Below the pieces are notes generated by a model. It ran no database searches, was not told the DNA's origin, and saw only the letters and a list, made by a program, of their open reading frames with translations. Positions 18,070-27,126 of a DNA stretch of 64,000 bases are shown here, one piece after another (positions within the stretch are counted from its first letter, which is position 1; each line of letters begins with the position of its first letter). The stretch is from Sphaerospermopsis aphanizomenoides BCCUSP55 (GTDB lineage: Bacteria; Cyanobacteriota; Cyanobacteriia; Cyanobacteriales; Nostocaceae). Position numbers and translations under genes: made by a program. The stretch lies in contig NZ_LUFH02000002.1 of assembly GCF_001586785.1 (NCBI RefSeq), positions 1-64,000 on the forward strand, read 5' to 3'.

Positions 18070-18465
18070 ATGAGAGCTATACGCACACGCAGTCAAGACC
18101 GGATATTGAACCTTCTAAAAAACCTTAAACAAGGCATTTCCGCACAGGATCTGTACATAGAACTACGTAATCGTAGTCAAAGCATGGGTTTAGCAACTGT
18201 TTACCGTTCACTAGAAGCCCTGAAACTGGAAGGGAAAGTACAAGTACGGACTTTGGCTAACGGTGAAGCCCTCTACAGTTTAACGCAGCAGGATAAACAT
18301 CATCTTACTTGCTTACAGTGTGGTCTTTCCATCCCCATTCATCAATGTCCTGTCCATGAACTGGAAACCGAGTTACAATCCAGCCATAATTTTAAAGTTT
18401 TTTACCACACCCTAGAATTTTTCGGCTTGTGTAGTCAATGTCAGGAAGAAGGGAATAGGGAATAG
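18070..18465 (+). CDS. zur: Fur-family metalloregulator, FurB/Zur type
   Basis: This 131-residue transcription repressor has an N-terminal winged helix with the recognition segment GLATVYRSLEALKLEGKV (about 40-57) and a C-terminal dimerisation domain. Two CxxC pairs, C81-C84 and C121-C124, form the structural zinc site, and HH (77-78) lies in the sensory region. The N-terminus RAIRTRSQDRILNLL and overall sequence look like Anabaena FurB, the zinc uptake regulator, from memory of that protein. The last residues (EEGNRE) and the stop codon are encoded by a GGGAATA heptad array, so the tail may differ between strains. Confidence 0.87.
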   Translation: MRAIRTRSQDRILNLLKNLKQGISAQDLYIELRNRSQSMGLATVYRSLEALKLEGKVQVRTLANGEALYSLTQQDKHHLTCLQCGLSIPIHQCPVHELETELQSSHNFKVFYHTLEFFGLCSQCQEEGNRE

Positions 18466-18803
18466 GGAATAGGGAAGAGGCAAGAGGCAAGAGGCAAGAG
18501 GCAAGAGAAGAAATTTCTCCCCTGTCATCTGTCACCTTTTACAGCTAAGTACCCAAGCAAAATTAATTTAACATATAGAGTGAAAACAAAAATGTTTGTA
18601 TTCCTTACCTGTTCCCTCTCCTAACTATAAAATTTATTTTGCACGACTACTTATTACTATAGTTGGTGAAAACCTGGTAGAGCAAATTCTGACGTAGAAT
18701 GTAGAATCTCCGTGGCTTTAGCCTGGAGAGTGTCAATTTGTGATTAACTACATCTAGACAATCACTATTTAAGGAAAGCTATTTTTTATTAATTTTTACA
18801 TTT
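18451..18803. other. Spacer with heptad arrays after zur
   Basis: GGGAATA copies overlap the end of zur (18451-18475) and continue into four copies of GGCAAGA up to about 18507. The remaining roughly 300 bp are AT-rich with no gene, RNA or clear promoter that I can support. Confidence 0.6.
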
Positions 18804-20762
18804 ATGATGATTTCTACTCAGCCAATCATGAATTGCTCAAATCCTGATTGTAATCAACCCATTAATAATATAGGCGATCGCTTATGTAAAAGTTGTCAAA
18901 CACCCCTAGTTTACCGCTATCTTTGGGCGACTGGTTCAATGGCAGCAGAAATTACACCAGGTACAAAAGTTGCGGACAGATATGAGGTAATAACTGAGCA
19001 AATTTGGCTAGATACCCAACCAGGACTAACACCAGAATTCCCGTCAGAATTGCCACCAACAGTTATTCCTTACCTAAAATTATATCCTGAACAATTACAC
19101 ATCCCCCAACCCTACGGCTTTACAAGTTCCTCACCAGAAGAGGTAGATGATATTCTGCTGCTAGAAAATGCACCCATAGATAGCACAGGAAATCTCTACC
19201 CCATCATTACCGAAGTTTGGGAAGAAGCAAAAGCAGTTAGACAAGCCTACTGGCTATGGCAAATTCTCCAACTGTGGACACCTTTATCAGAATTGGGAGT
19301 AGCCGCAAGTCTGCTATCACCAAATAACTTGCGTGTCCAGGGTTGGTGTGTAAAGCTACTAGAACTGCACCAAACACCAGAAACTCTTACTTTACAGGAT
19401 TTAGGTCATTCTTGGCAGTCGTGGGTACTAGTCGCAAAAGCAGAAATAGCCCAAGGAGTAGGTAGCATCATTCATCAGATGTGCCGGGGTACAGTAGATT
19501 TAGAGACAATTACCCATGAACTCAATCAATTATTACTAGCAGCAGCAGCAGAGTTGCCCTTAATGCTGACAGTGGCAGGAGTCACAGATAAAGGTGCGGT
19601 GATGAAGCACAATGAGGATGCCTGTCACCCCAGTAATTCTACTGTTTTAGTAGACAACAATTTAAACCCACATCTATCAATAGTTTGCGATGGCATTGGT
19701 GGTCACGAAGGCGGAGAAGTAGCCAGTCAATTAGCAGTGCAATCTCTGAAATTACAAACTCGTGCCTTGTTACAAAATTTGGCAGAACAAACAGAAATTT
19801 TCTCCCCCAGCTTGTTACAGCAACAATTAGCAGCCAGCTTGCGGGTAGTCAATAATATGATTTGGTCGCGCAACGACGAACAAAACCGCCAAGGTAGAGA
19901 ACGAATGGCAACAACTTTAGTCATGGCCATACAATTACCCCAGCGAATCATGACTAACTCCGGCTGGGAGTCAGAAAATACCCATGAACTGTATTTAGCC
20001 AATGTTGGTGATAGTCGTGCTTACTGGATAACTACCAATTATTGCCAGTTATTAACCATAGATGATGATATGGCCACGCGGACAGTTTGCTTAGGTCAAA
20101 GTTTGTATCGTCAAGCTATACAAACAAGCAATGCCAACGCCCTGACACAAGCACTAGGCACAAAAGAAGCGGAATTTCTCAACTTTGCCATTAAACGCTT
20201 AATTTTGGAAGAAGACGGCATTTTATTACTCTGTTCCGATGGTTTAAGTGATCATCACTGGGTAGAACAATCTTGGCAAGATTTTGCTGTACCAGTGTTA
20301 ACAGGTAAACTAAATTTAGAGGATGCTGCTCATAACTGGGTAAAACTGGCAAATGCAAAAAACGGTCAAGATAACATATCTGTTGTTCTCACCCTGTGCC
20401 GAATCTCCCAAGCCCATTTAGTTCCTGTTCCACCCGCATCAATAGTAGTTGAATCTACGGAAGAGGAACTAGCAATAACAGCACCACAGACAGAAACTTC
20501 AGAATTAGAAGTATCAACGACAGAAACATTGACTGACAGTTCCCAAGCTTTATTGAATTTGGATCTGGCAGAAAAACCAGCCCTTCCCCCAACCAAAGAA
20601 AGAAGTCGAGGCCGCTTAGTAGTGATGCTAGGAGGATTTTTGGTATTGCTGGTGGGGGGTACAGGTTTAGGTTTATTTGCTTGGTGGCAACTTCAGCCTG
20701 AGTCATTTGGGAAAGTTTGTCGCCAACTTCCCCCGCAATTAGAGAAATTCTGCCCGAAATAA
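18804..20762 (+). CDS. Zinc-ribbon, pseudokinase-like and PP2C phosphatase membrane protein
   Basis: This 652-residue multidomain protein starts with a four-Cys zinc ribbon (C11, C16, C28, C31). A middle part (about 55-245) runs like a protein kinase: RYEVIT at its start, then VRQAYWLWQILQLWTPLSEL and LLSPNNLRV where the catalytic loop would be. It lacks HRD and DFG, so I read it as a degenerate kinase fold. A PPM/PP2C phosphatase follows (about 255-520), with TDKGAVMKHNEDA, VCDGIGGHEGGEVAS, NVGDSRAYW and LLCSDGLSD; all metal-binding Asp residues are present. A single membrane span lies near 605-627. The role is probably Ser/Thr dephosphorylation in signalling at the membrane. No clear operon partner. 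Confidence 0.85.
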   Translation: MMISTQPIMNCSNPDCNQPINNIGDRLCKSCQTPLVYRYLWATGSMAAEITPGTKVADRYEVITEQIWLDTQPGLTPEFPSELPPTVIPYLKLYPEQLHIPQPYGFTSSSPEEVDDILLLENAPIDSTGNLYPIITEVWEEAKAVRQAYWLWQILQLWTPLSELGVAASLLSPNNLRVQGWCVKLLELHQTPETLTLQDLGHSWQSWVLVAKAEIAQGVGSIIHQMCRGTVDLETITHELNQLLLAAAAELPLMLTVAGVTDKGAVMKHNEDACHPSNSTVLVDNNLNPHLSIVCDGIGGHEGGEVASQLAVQSLKLQTRALLQNLAEQTEIFSPSLLQQQLAASLRVVNNMIWSRNDEQNRQGRERMATTLVMAIQLPQRIMTNSGWESENTHELYLANVGDSRAYWITTNYCQLLTIDDDMATRTVCLGQSLYRQAIQTSNANALTQALGTKEAEFLNFAIKRLILEEDGILLLCSDGLSDHHWVEQSWQDFAVPVLTGKLNLEDAAHNWVKLANAKNGQDNISVVLTLCRISQAHLVPVPPASIVVESTEEELAITAPQTETSELEVSTTETLTDSSQALLNLDLAEKPALPPTKERSRGRLVVMLGGFLVLLVGGTGLGLFAWWQLQPESFGKVCRQLPPQLEKFCPK

Positions 20763-21132
20763 GTACCGAGTACCGATTTCTGAGTAACGAGTGCTGAGTG
20801 CTGAGTGCTGAGTGCTGAGTAAGAATTTGCCTCCCCTGCTTCCCCTGCTTCCCCTGCCTCTTCTTCCTCTTCTTCCTCCACACCCTACACCCTACACCCT
20901 ACACCCTGCCCCATACCCAATTTCCTGTTTAAACCATTAGATTCTCGTATTCTGTTCCTCAATCTTACAAATATTTCGCCAACCGCGAGATATGGTAAAA
21001 TCAGCCAAAAGTGAAAAATCAGTAATAAAGTCCGCTTGGTGCTGAAGATGACCATCTAACTCTTGGTAGCAGCAATAGTCTATCTTGAGTAACAGTTCAT
21101 TAAAGCAATTTCAGTGACGGATAGCTGTAAAG
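20763..21132. other. Repeat-rich spacer before ftrV
   Basis: Four copies of GTGCTGA (about 20791-20820) are followed by CCCCTGCTT/CTTCTTCCT-type repeats (20826-20880) and four copies of CACCCTA (20881-20908). The remaining 220 bp before ftrV are unique. I see no gene or structured RNA. Confidence 0.7.
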
Positions 21133-21396
21133 ATGGTTTTGGAACAGCAAAAGTTAAGTGTAAGTAATGCTATGAAAGTTGGCGATCGCGTCCGTGTTAA
21201 AGAATCGGTAGTAGTTTATCATCATCCTGAACATCGCGGTCAGGCTTTTGACCTCAAAGGCACAGAAGGCGAAATTACTGCTATTGCCACCCAATGGCAA
21301 GGCAGACCTGTAAGTGCTAACTTACCGATATTAGTTCAGTTTAGTAAAAAATTTAAAGCTCATTTACGCGAGGGTGAATTAGAAGTTATCAATTGA
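21133..21396 (+). CDS. ftrV: Ferredoxin-thioredoxin reductase variable (alpha) chain
   Basis: FtrV is the small SH3-like subunit that stabilises the FeS catalytic chain of ferredoxin-thioredoxin reductase, which passes photosynthetic electrons to thioredoxin. The core KVGDRVRVKESVVVYHHPEH and the ending KFKAHLREGELEV match the family. The frame starts at ATG 21133, giving 87 residues, but Met14 (21172) gives the usual 74-residue form and is a plausible real start. The catalytic-chain gene is not adjacent. Confidence 0.9.
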   Translation: MVLEQQKLSVSNAMKVGDRVRVKESVVVYHHPEHRGQAFDLKGTEGEITAIATQWQGRPVSANLPILVQFSKKFKAHLREGELEVIN

Positions 21397-21422
21397 CAAT
21401 TGACAATTGACAATTGACAACT
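21391..21422. repeat. Heptad repeat TTGACAA
   Basis: About four tandem TTGACAA units begin at the end of ftrV. A palindrome-containing dispersed repeat (around 21434-21462, GCTTCCGCCGTGAGCGTCAG) follows. Confidence 0.65.
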
Positions 21423-21599
21423 GTTTCATTCAAGGCTTCCGCCGTGAGCGTCAGCCGAACGGTTTTAAACCTCTCCTTTCCAGGAGAAAAAAAGAAAAAA
21501 TTTCCTATGTCTCAAACATCTCACTGCCAAGACGAGGTAACTTTCTATTGTCAATTGTCAACTTTTGAACTACATCTATCCCAATTAATTTAAAAGTCC

Positions 21600-21818
21600 T
21601 TAGCGGCGAAGAAACCACCCCATAATATTTATTTCGCCGCGCATTTTTTCTAACTCTCTCCGGTTTTGGTCTGCGGTTTTGTAATACCATTCACAATAGC
21701 GTTTAAATTCGGAACGGGTCTCAACTTCGTGGTAAAATTCTACAGTTGTTTGGTGAACAGCAAAGATTTCTTGAGTTTCTGGTTGAGAGGAAGGGACGAT
21801 ATAGGGTAGTTCTTTCAT
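21600..21818 (-). CDS. Small conserved-looking protein
   Basis: The 72-residue protein is not recognised. It is polar, with a predicted long helix (EFYHEVETRSEFKRYCEWYYKTADQNRRELEKMR) and an aromatic-rich middle, and ends in an Arg pair. There is no signal peptide. No Shine-Dalgarno is visible because the upstream DNA is an ATTGATA heptad array. The amino-acid composition looks protein-like rather than random, which is the main support. Confidence 0.5.
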   Translation of the reverse strand: MKELPYIVPSSQPETQEIFAVHQTTVEFYHEVETRSEFKRYCEWYYKTADQNRRELEKMRGEINIMGWFLRR

Positions 21819-21930
21819 TGGTAATTGATAATTGGTAATTGATAATTGATAATTGACAATTGATAATTAGTAATTGTCCATTTTTGAAAATTCAGAAGTT
21901 TTTTAATTTTTAATTTTTAATTTTTAATTT
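21819..21930. repeat. Heptad arrays AATTGAT and TTTTTAA
   Basis: About eight degenerate copies of AATTGAT/AATTGGT lie at 21819-21876. Four copies of TTTTTAA follow at about 21903-21930, immediately before the 3' end of the YdcF-like gene. Confidence 0.65.
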
Positions 21931-22722
21931 TCAAAGCCAACCCCGTAAGCTATAAATAAAACTGCCAATATATTCTTTTAAAGCGTTGGTGAATTGGTGC
22001 AAATTATTGGCATCTGGTAATAAATTCAGGATAGCGCCTTTGGGAGTGCTGGTGAGTTCTTCCAGTTCCCCTTTGCTAACGAGAAAGTCAGTGGGTGCAG
22101 GAATTACATCCATACCTTGACGCTGAAATATTTTGAGCGATCGCGGTGTGTGCATAGCTGATGTCACCAACAGTACCTTTTTAATTCCCCGATTTGTGAG
22201 AATTTTTTTGACATTAACAGCATTTTGATAGGTATTTAAAGAATCTGGTTCTTGAATAATAGCCTCAGCAGGAATTCCAAGGGATATCAAAATATTAGCC
22301 ATATCAGCAGCTTCAGGAGAACCACTACCACGCCAATCAATGCGTCCACCACTCAAAACAATTATAGGCGCTTTTTTTTGGCGATAGAGTTGAGCGGCAT
22401 AAATAACGCGATCGCCAGATTCACTCAAATCTACAGTCGGACGAGGCCACACACCTGATTTTGTCGCACCACCCAATACCACAATAGCCTCAACTTGGGG
22501 TATTTCAGCCGAGGGGATATTTTGCCATTCTAGCGATCGCACCAAACTTTTAGCCACCCAGGCGTTACTGCAAACCAATAATAGAACTAAAGACAGAGAA
22601 ATACAAATCGCAGCAATCTTGGGACGTTTCCATAAAGTCACCAAAGCCACAATTAAACCCACACTAGCTAAACCCAAAGGATAAAAAAACAGAGGTAATA
22701 ATTTAGAAAGATATAGGAACAT
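21931..22722 (-). CDS. YdcF/ElyC-like DUF218 membrane protein
   Basis: The 263-residue protein has two N-terminal membrane segments (residues about 5-30 and 37-58) and a DUF218 domain in which EAIVVLGGATKSG, PIIVLSGGRIDWRG, EAADMANILISLGIP and KKVLLVTSAMHTPRSL are the family blocks. E. coli relatives (ElyC, SanA) affect cell-envelope carbon-lipid use and vancomycin resistance; the biochemical reaction is uncertain. An upstream in-frame extension of 37 codons is translated ATTCGTA repeat, so I start at Met 22722. Confidence 0.82.
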   Translation of the reverse strand: MFLYLSKLLPLFFYPLGLASVGLIVALVTLWKRPKIAAICISLSLVLLLVCSNAWVAKSLVRSLEWQNIPSAEIPQVEAIVVLGGATKSGVWPRPTVDLSESGDRVIYAAQLYRQKKAPIIVLSGGRIDWRGSGSPEAADMANILISLGIPAEAIIQEPDSLNTYQNAVNVKKILTNRGIKKVLLVTSAMHTPRSLKIFQRQGMDVIPAPTDFLVSKGELEELTSTPKGAILNLLPDANNLHQFTNALKEYIGSFIYSLRGWL

Positions 22723-22795
22723 AATTCGTAATTCGTAATTCGTAATAATGCCTCCGGCACGCTGCTGCGCGAACGTAATTCGTAATTCGTAATTA
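22723..22795. repeat. ATTCGTA heptads interrupted by a GC-rich dispersed repeat
   Basis: ATTCGTA units flank a 29-base GC-rich insert (22747-22775, containing CTCCGGCACGCTGCTGCGCG). Variants of that insert occur near 21436, 33250 and 57226. It seems to have landed inside a heptad array. Confidence 0.6.
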
Positions 22796-22836
22796 TTGAT
22801 TTTCTCCCCTGATCCCCCTGCTTGTTCTGTCACCTG

Positions 22837-23355
22837 TCACTTGTCACCTCTTTGCCAAAATCGAAAATTGAAACTGCCACTAGGACGACGGTAACGAGGG
22901 CTAGATATTCTTTTATTGCGTGCAACCTTTCTTTCATTGGGAAATTCAATATCTTCTTCCACCAAGTCATCTGGTAGTTGAGTTTTAGTTGCTTCCTTAC
23001 TTCTCCACCAAGCAATAATCCAACCTCCACCTACAGCAGCTATTCCCCCAAATAAAATACTTAGTGGTGCTGGATAACCCAGAAACACAAAACCAAACAT
23101 AAAAACTAACCAATATTTCAGTGCGGCATCAATGCCATCATTAGAAGCTACATCTGGTATTTGGGGATTCTGTTCATTGACTGTTGTAAACCAACCTAAA
23201 GCAACGCCTCCCATAATACCAAAAAACAAACTCAGTATTAATGAAGCTCCTGCAAAACTAGCAATAATGGCTAACAGAAAACCAAATACCAATTGAGAAA
23301 AAAAGTTTGGTGAAGAACCTAATATTTCACTGAGGATATTTTTGTTGGATGCCAT
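22837..23355 (-). CDS. Small integral membrane protein of unknown function
   Basis: The 172-residue protein is not recognised. Two hydrophobic hairpins, about residues 18-55 and 80-117, suggest four membrane spans. A basic, Arg-rich tail (RKVARNKRISSPRYRRPSG) would lie on the cytoplasmic side. It ends about 115 bp upstream of the YdcF-like gene with the same orientation and may share its transcript. Confidence 0.65.
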   Translation of the reverse strand: MASNKNILSEILGSSPNFFSQLVFGFLLAIIASFAGASLILSLFFGIMGGVALGWFTTVNEQNPQIPDVASNDGIDAALKYWLVFMFGFVFLGYPAPLSILFGGIAAVGGGWIIAWWRSKEATKTQLPDDLVEEDIEFPNERKVARNKRISSPRYRRPSGSFNFRFWQRGDK

Positions 23356-23383
23356 AATTTTAGGAATTCAAAATTTTAAAAAT

Positions 23384-23515
23384 AGGGAACAGGGAACAGG
23401 GAACAGGGAACAGGGAACAGAAGGCAAGAGACAAGAGGCAAAAGTTAATATTCTCCCCCTGCTTCCCCTGCTTCCCATGCCTCCCCTGCTTTCTTCACTG
23501 TCACCTGTCACCTAC
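23384..23515. repeat. Composite heptad cassette, copy 1
   Basis: The cassette begins with five GGGAACA units, passes through a GGCAAGA-type block and a CCCCTGCTTCC block, and ends with CTGTCACCTGTCACCTAC. It touches the stop codon of the neighbouring minus-strand gene. It is almost the exact reverse complement of 35528-35665, differing mainly in heptad copy number. Confidence 0.85.
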
Positions 23516-25041
23516 TATAATTGTGCATCTAGAGGTTGAGTTGTATCCAATATTTTAAGATAAGGTTGTTCCTGTTCTGTAAAAGCTTCAAATTGTTTAA
23601 TTTGAGATGCTAATAAATCCACAGTAGCATCAGCAATATCACCAGTACGGTTAACAAGGCGCTCTTGCAACACTTCTATTGGTGCAGTGCAGTGGATCAT
23701 CTGTAAAGGTAATTGATGTTTTTGTGCTTGAGATATCGCCTCCTGTCGCAAATGTTGACGGTCATATTTAGCATCTAAAATCACACACCAACCTTGATGA
23801 GCCAGTGAAATTCCCAATGACAACAACCTGTCATAAGTCTTCTGTGTCATCTCCGGTGTATATATTTCATCACTTCCTCGTTCCATAAGAGGAATACCCG
23901 CCAAATGTTTTCTAACTGCATCAGAACGGAGATGAACTGCATTTAATTTCCGCGCTAAATATTTAGCTGTTGTACTTTTACCAGCACCAGACAGACCAGA
24001 CATTAAAATCAATTGCCCCTGCTTAGGTTGAGTATAATCCCAGGCTTGTTGATAATATGCAGATGCCGTTTTTCCTGCTTCTTCCTTCACCGTTGCAGGT
24101 ATATTTGGATCATCCAATAAAAACGAAGTCACCTTAGCGCGAACATAGGCTTGACGACTTAAATACAAAGGTAAAACCTGTAAACCTTCCCAATCTCCCG
24201 TTTGTTCTGCATAGGCATTTAAAAAGGCATTTCCTAAATCTTGTCGCCCTTTTGCTTCTATATCCATCACTGTAAATGCCACATCATACATAACATCAAC
24301 AAACCGAAATGGCTCATTGAACTCGATGCAGTCAAACAACAAAATTTTGTCGTGCCATGTAGCAATATTTCTTAAATGTAAATCTCCATGACATTCACGA
24401 ATGCAGTTTTTAGCAATTCTACTAACAAACAATTCTGGGCATTGGTCAAAAAAGTTATCTGTATATGCTTTTGTTTGCTCAAATCTTTCTTGTGTCTGCG
24501 GACCACCTATATACTTAAAGGTTTGTTCATAATTTTCATCAATAGCTAACCGCACTTGTGACACTTCACCAAAACTACGAATATAATCATTTGTCTTTGT
24601 TTGAGCATGGTATTGAGCTACGACTTTACCCAATTCTGCCAAGTGCGTCTCGTTTAACTTATTTTGAGCAAAAAGTTCACTAAAGAGGGCATCTTGGGGA
24701 AATTGACGCATTTTGAGCGCATATTCAACAGCCTCTTCTGTACCTCCTAGATGATATTGTTCTCCATCTAAAAATACAGGTAAAACTTCCAAATATAATT
24801 CACCTGCTCCCCGTTGATTCAAGCGTAATTCTTGCTGACAAAAATGCTGGCGTTTTTCTAAAGTGGAATAGTCTAAAAAGCCAAAATCTACAGGTTTTTT
24901 CAGCTTATAAGCATAATCTCCAGTTAGCAAGACATAAGAAACATGAGTTTGAATTAATTCAATTGGTTCTGTAACTGGATGGGGATAGAATCCAGGTTGT
25001 AACATTTGCTGAATTAAAGCTGGAAGATTTGCTTCTGTCAT
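23515..25041 (-). CDS. Fusion of APH-like phosphotransferase and P-loop kinase
   Basis: The 508-residue protein has two parts. Residues about 30-320 are aminoglycoside-phosphotransferase-like, with the catalytic loop ECHGDLHLRN (His218-Asp220) and the metal motif FDCIEFNEPFRFVDVMYDVAF. Residues about 340-508 are a gluconokinase/zeta-toxin-like P-loop kinase with Walker A GLSGAGKST (349-357) and a lid region with Arg residues. This fused architecture is known as an uncharacterised bacterial family; the substrate is unknown. All expected catalytic residues are present. The stop codon lies inside the repeat cassette. Confidence 0.83.
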   Translation of the reverse strand: MTEANLPALIQQMLQPGFYPHPVTEPIELIQTHVSYVLLTGDYAYKLKKPVDFGFLDYSTLEKRQHFCQQELRLNQRGAGELYLEVLPVFLDGEQYHLGGTEEAVEYALKMRQFPQDALFSELFAQNKLNETHLAELGKVVAQYHAQTKTNDYIRSFGEVSQVRLAIDENYEQTFKYIGGPQTQERFEQTKAYTDNFFDQCPELFVSRIAKNCIRECHGDLHLRNIATWHDKILLFDCIEFNEPFRFVDVMYDVAFTVMDIEAKGRQDLGNAFLNAYAEQTGDWEGLQVLPLYLSRQAYVRAKVTSFLLDDPNIPATVKEEAGKTASAYYQQAWDYTQPKQGQLILMSGLSGAGKSTTAKYLARKLNAVHLRSDAVRKHLAGIPLMERGSDEIYTPEMTQKTYDRLLSLGISLAHQGWCVILDAKYDRQHLRQEAISQAQKHQLPLQMIHCTAPIEVLQERLVNRTGDIADATVDLLASQIKQFEAFTEQEQPYLKILDTTQPLDAQL

Positions 25042-25145
25042 AGGATTTACGTGATGGAAGGGTGTGGGGTGTAGAGAATAAATATCAGCTTGTTATTCTT
25101 ATAGCTTTTTCCTCCTCACTCCTGCCTTCTGCCTCCTGATAGCTT

Positions 25146-25174
25146 AACAAAAAACCAGGGATTAACCCTGGTTT
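25146..25174 (-). terminator. rplY terminator
   Basis: AAACCAGGG and CCCTGGTTT form a perfect nine-base stem around ATTAA. On the minus strand it is followed by a run of six T residues. It lies about 50 bp after rplY. Confidence 0.8.
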
Positions 25175-25226
25175 AATCAGCAATTATGACAAATTTTCAG
25201 TTCCAAAAAAGAACTAGTTTCAGATT

Positions 25227-25523
25227 TTAGTCTTTAGTAGCAAAGAAACTGAGATGATAAGGTGTTCCTTTTGCTGGATGAATTTGAACTTCGCGGAGTA
25301 CAGTTTTACCTGTCCACTCAAGGTCAGGAATATTGAGTTCAATTTCGGTTTTGTTGGGTGCTGCTTGTTTGAGCAGACGTTCAACCACTTTGGCATCAAC
25401 TACCAGAGAAATTGATTCTGTACCTTTGTGACCGTACAAATTAGCGGGGATTAAACCAGCACGACGTAAAGCTTTGGGTTTGCTTCCTTCTGGACGTTGT
25501 TGAGATTCTACTGCGATCGCCAT
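25227..25523 (-). CDS. rplY: 50S ribosomal protein L25
   Basis: The 98-residue protein is the short form of L25, which binds 5S rRNA in the large subunit. The family patterns [20 protein letters not shown] and the closing [14 protein letters not shown] are clear; the C-terminal CTC extension is absent. It lies between purA and an intrinsic terminator, same strand as purA, with 138 bp of heptad repeats between them. Confidence 0.88.
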   Translation of the reverse strand: MAIAVESQQRPEGSKPKALRRAGLIPANLYGHKGTESISLVVDAKVVERLLKQAAPNKTEIELNIPDLEWTGKTVLREVQIHPAKGTPYHLSFFATKD

Positions 25524-25564
25524 ATTAGTTTTTATGTCTTAGTTGTGAGTTGTGAGTTGTCAGT

Positions 25565-25653
25565 GGCAAAAGGCAAAAGGCAAGAGGCAAGAGGCAAAAG
25601 GCAAAAGGTTATTCTTCCCTTACACCCCTACACCCTTACACCCCTACACCCTT
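25565..25653. repeat. Heptad arrays between purA and rplY
   Basis: Six GGCAAAA/GGCAAGA units (25565-25608) are followed by CACCCCTA/CACCCTTA units (about 25621-25653), which stop just before the purA stop codon. Confidence 0.7.
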
Positions 25654-25661
25654 TTCCCTGA

Positions 25662-27005
<1,344 letters not shown>

Positions 27006-27126
27006 TTAAAGGGTAAAGTTTCCACAAATATCAATTATTAACAGATTTTTTAGATTTTGTCAATAAATATCATCCAGGTTTTATTGCTGACTACTGGCTG
27101 CTGACCACTGAAAGCTTTTGTAAGTG

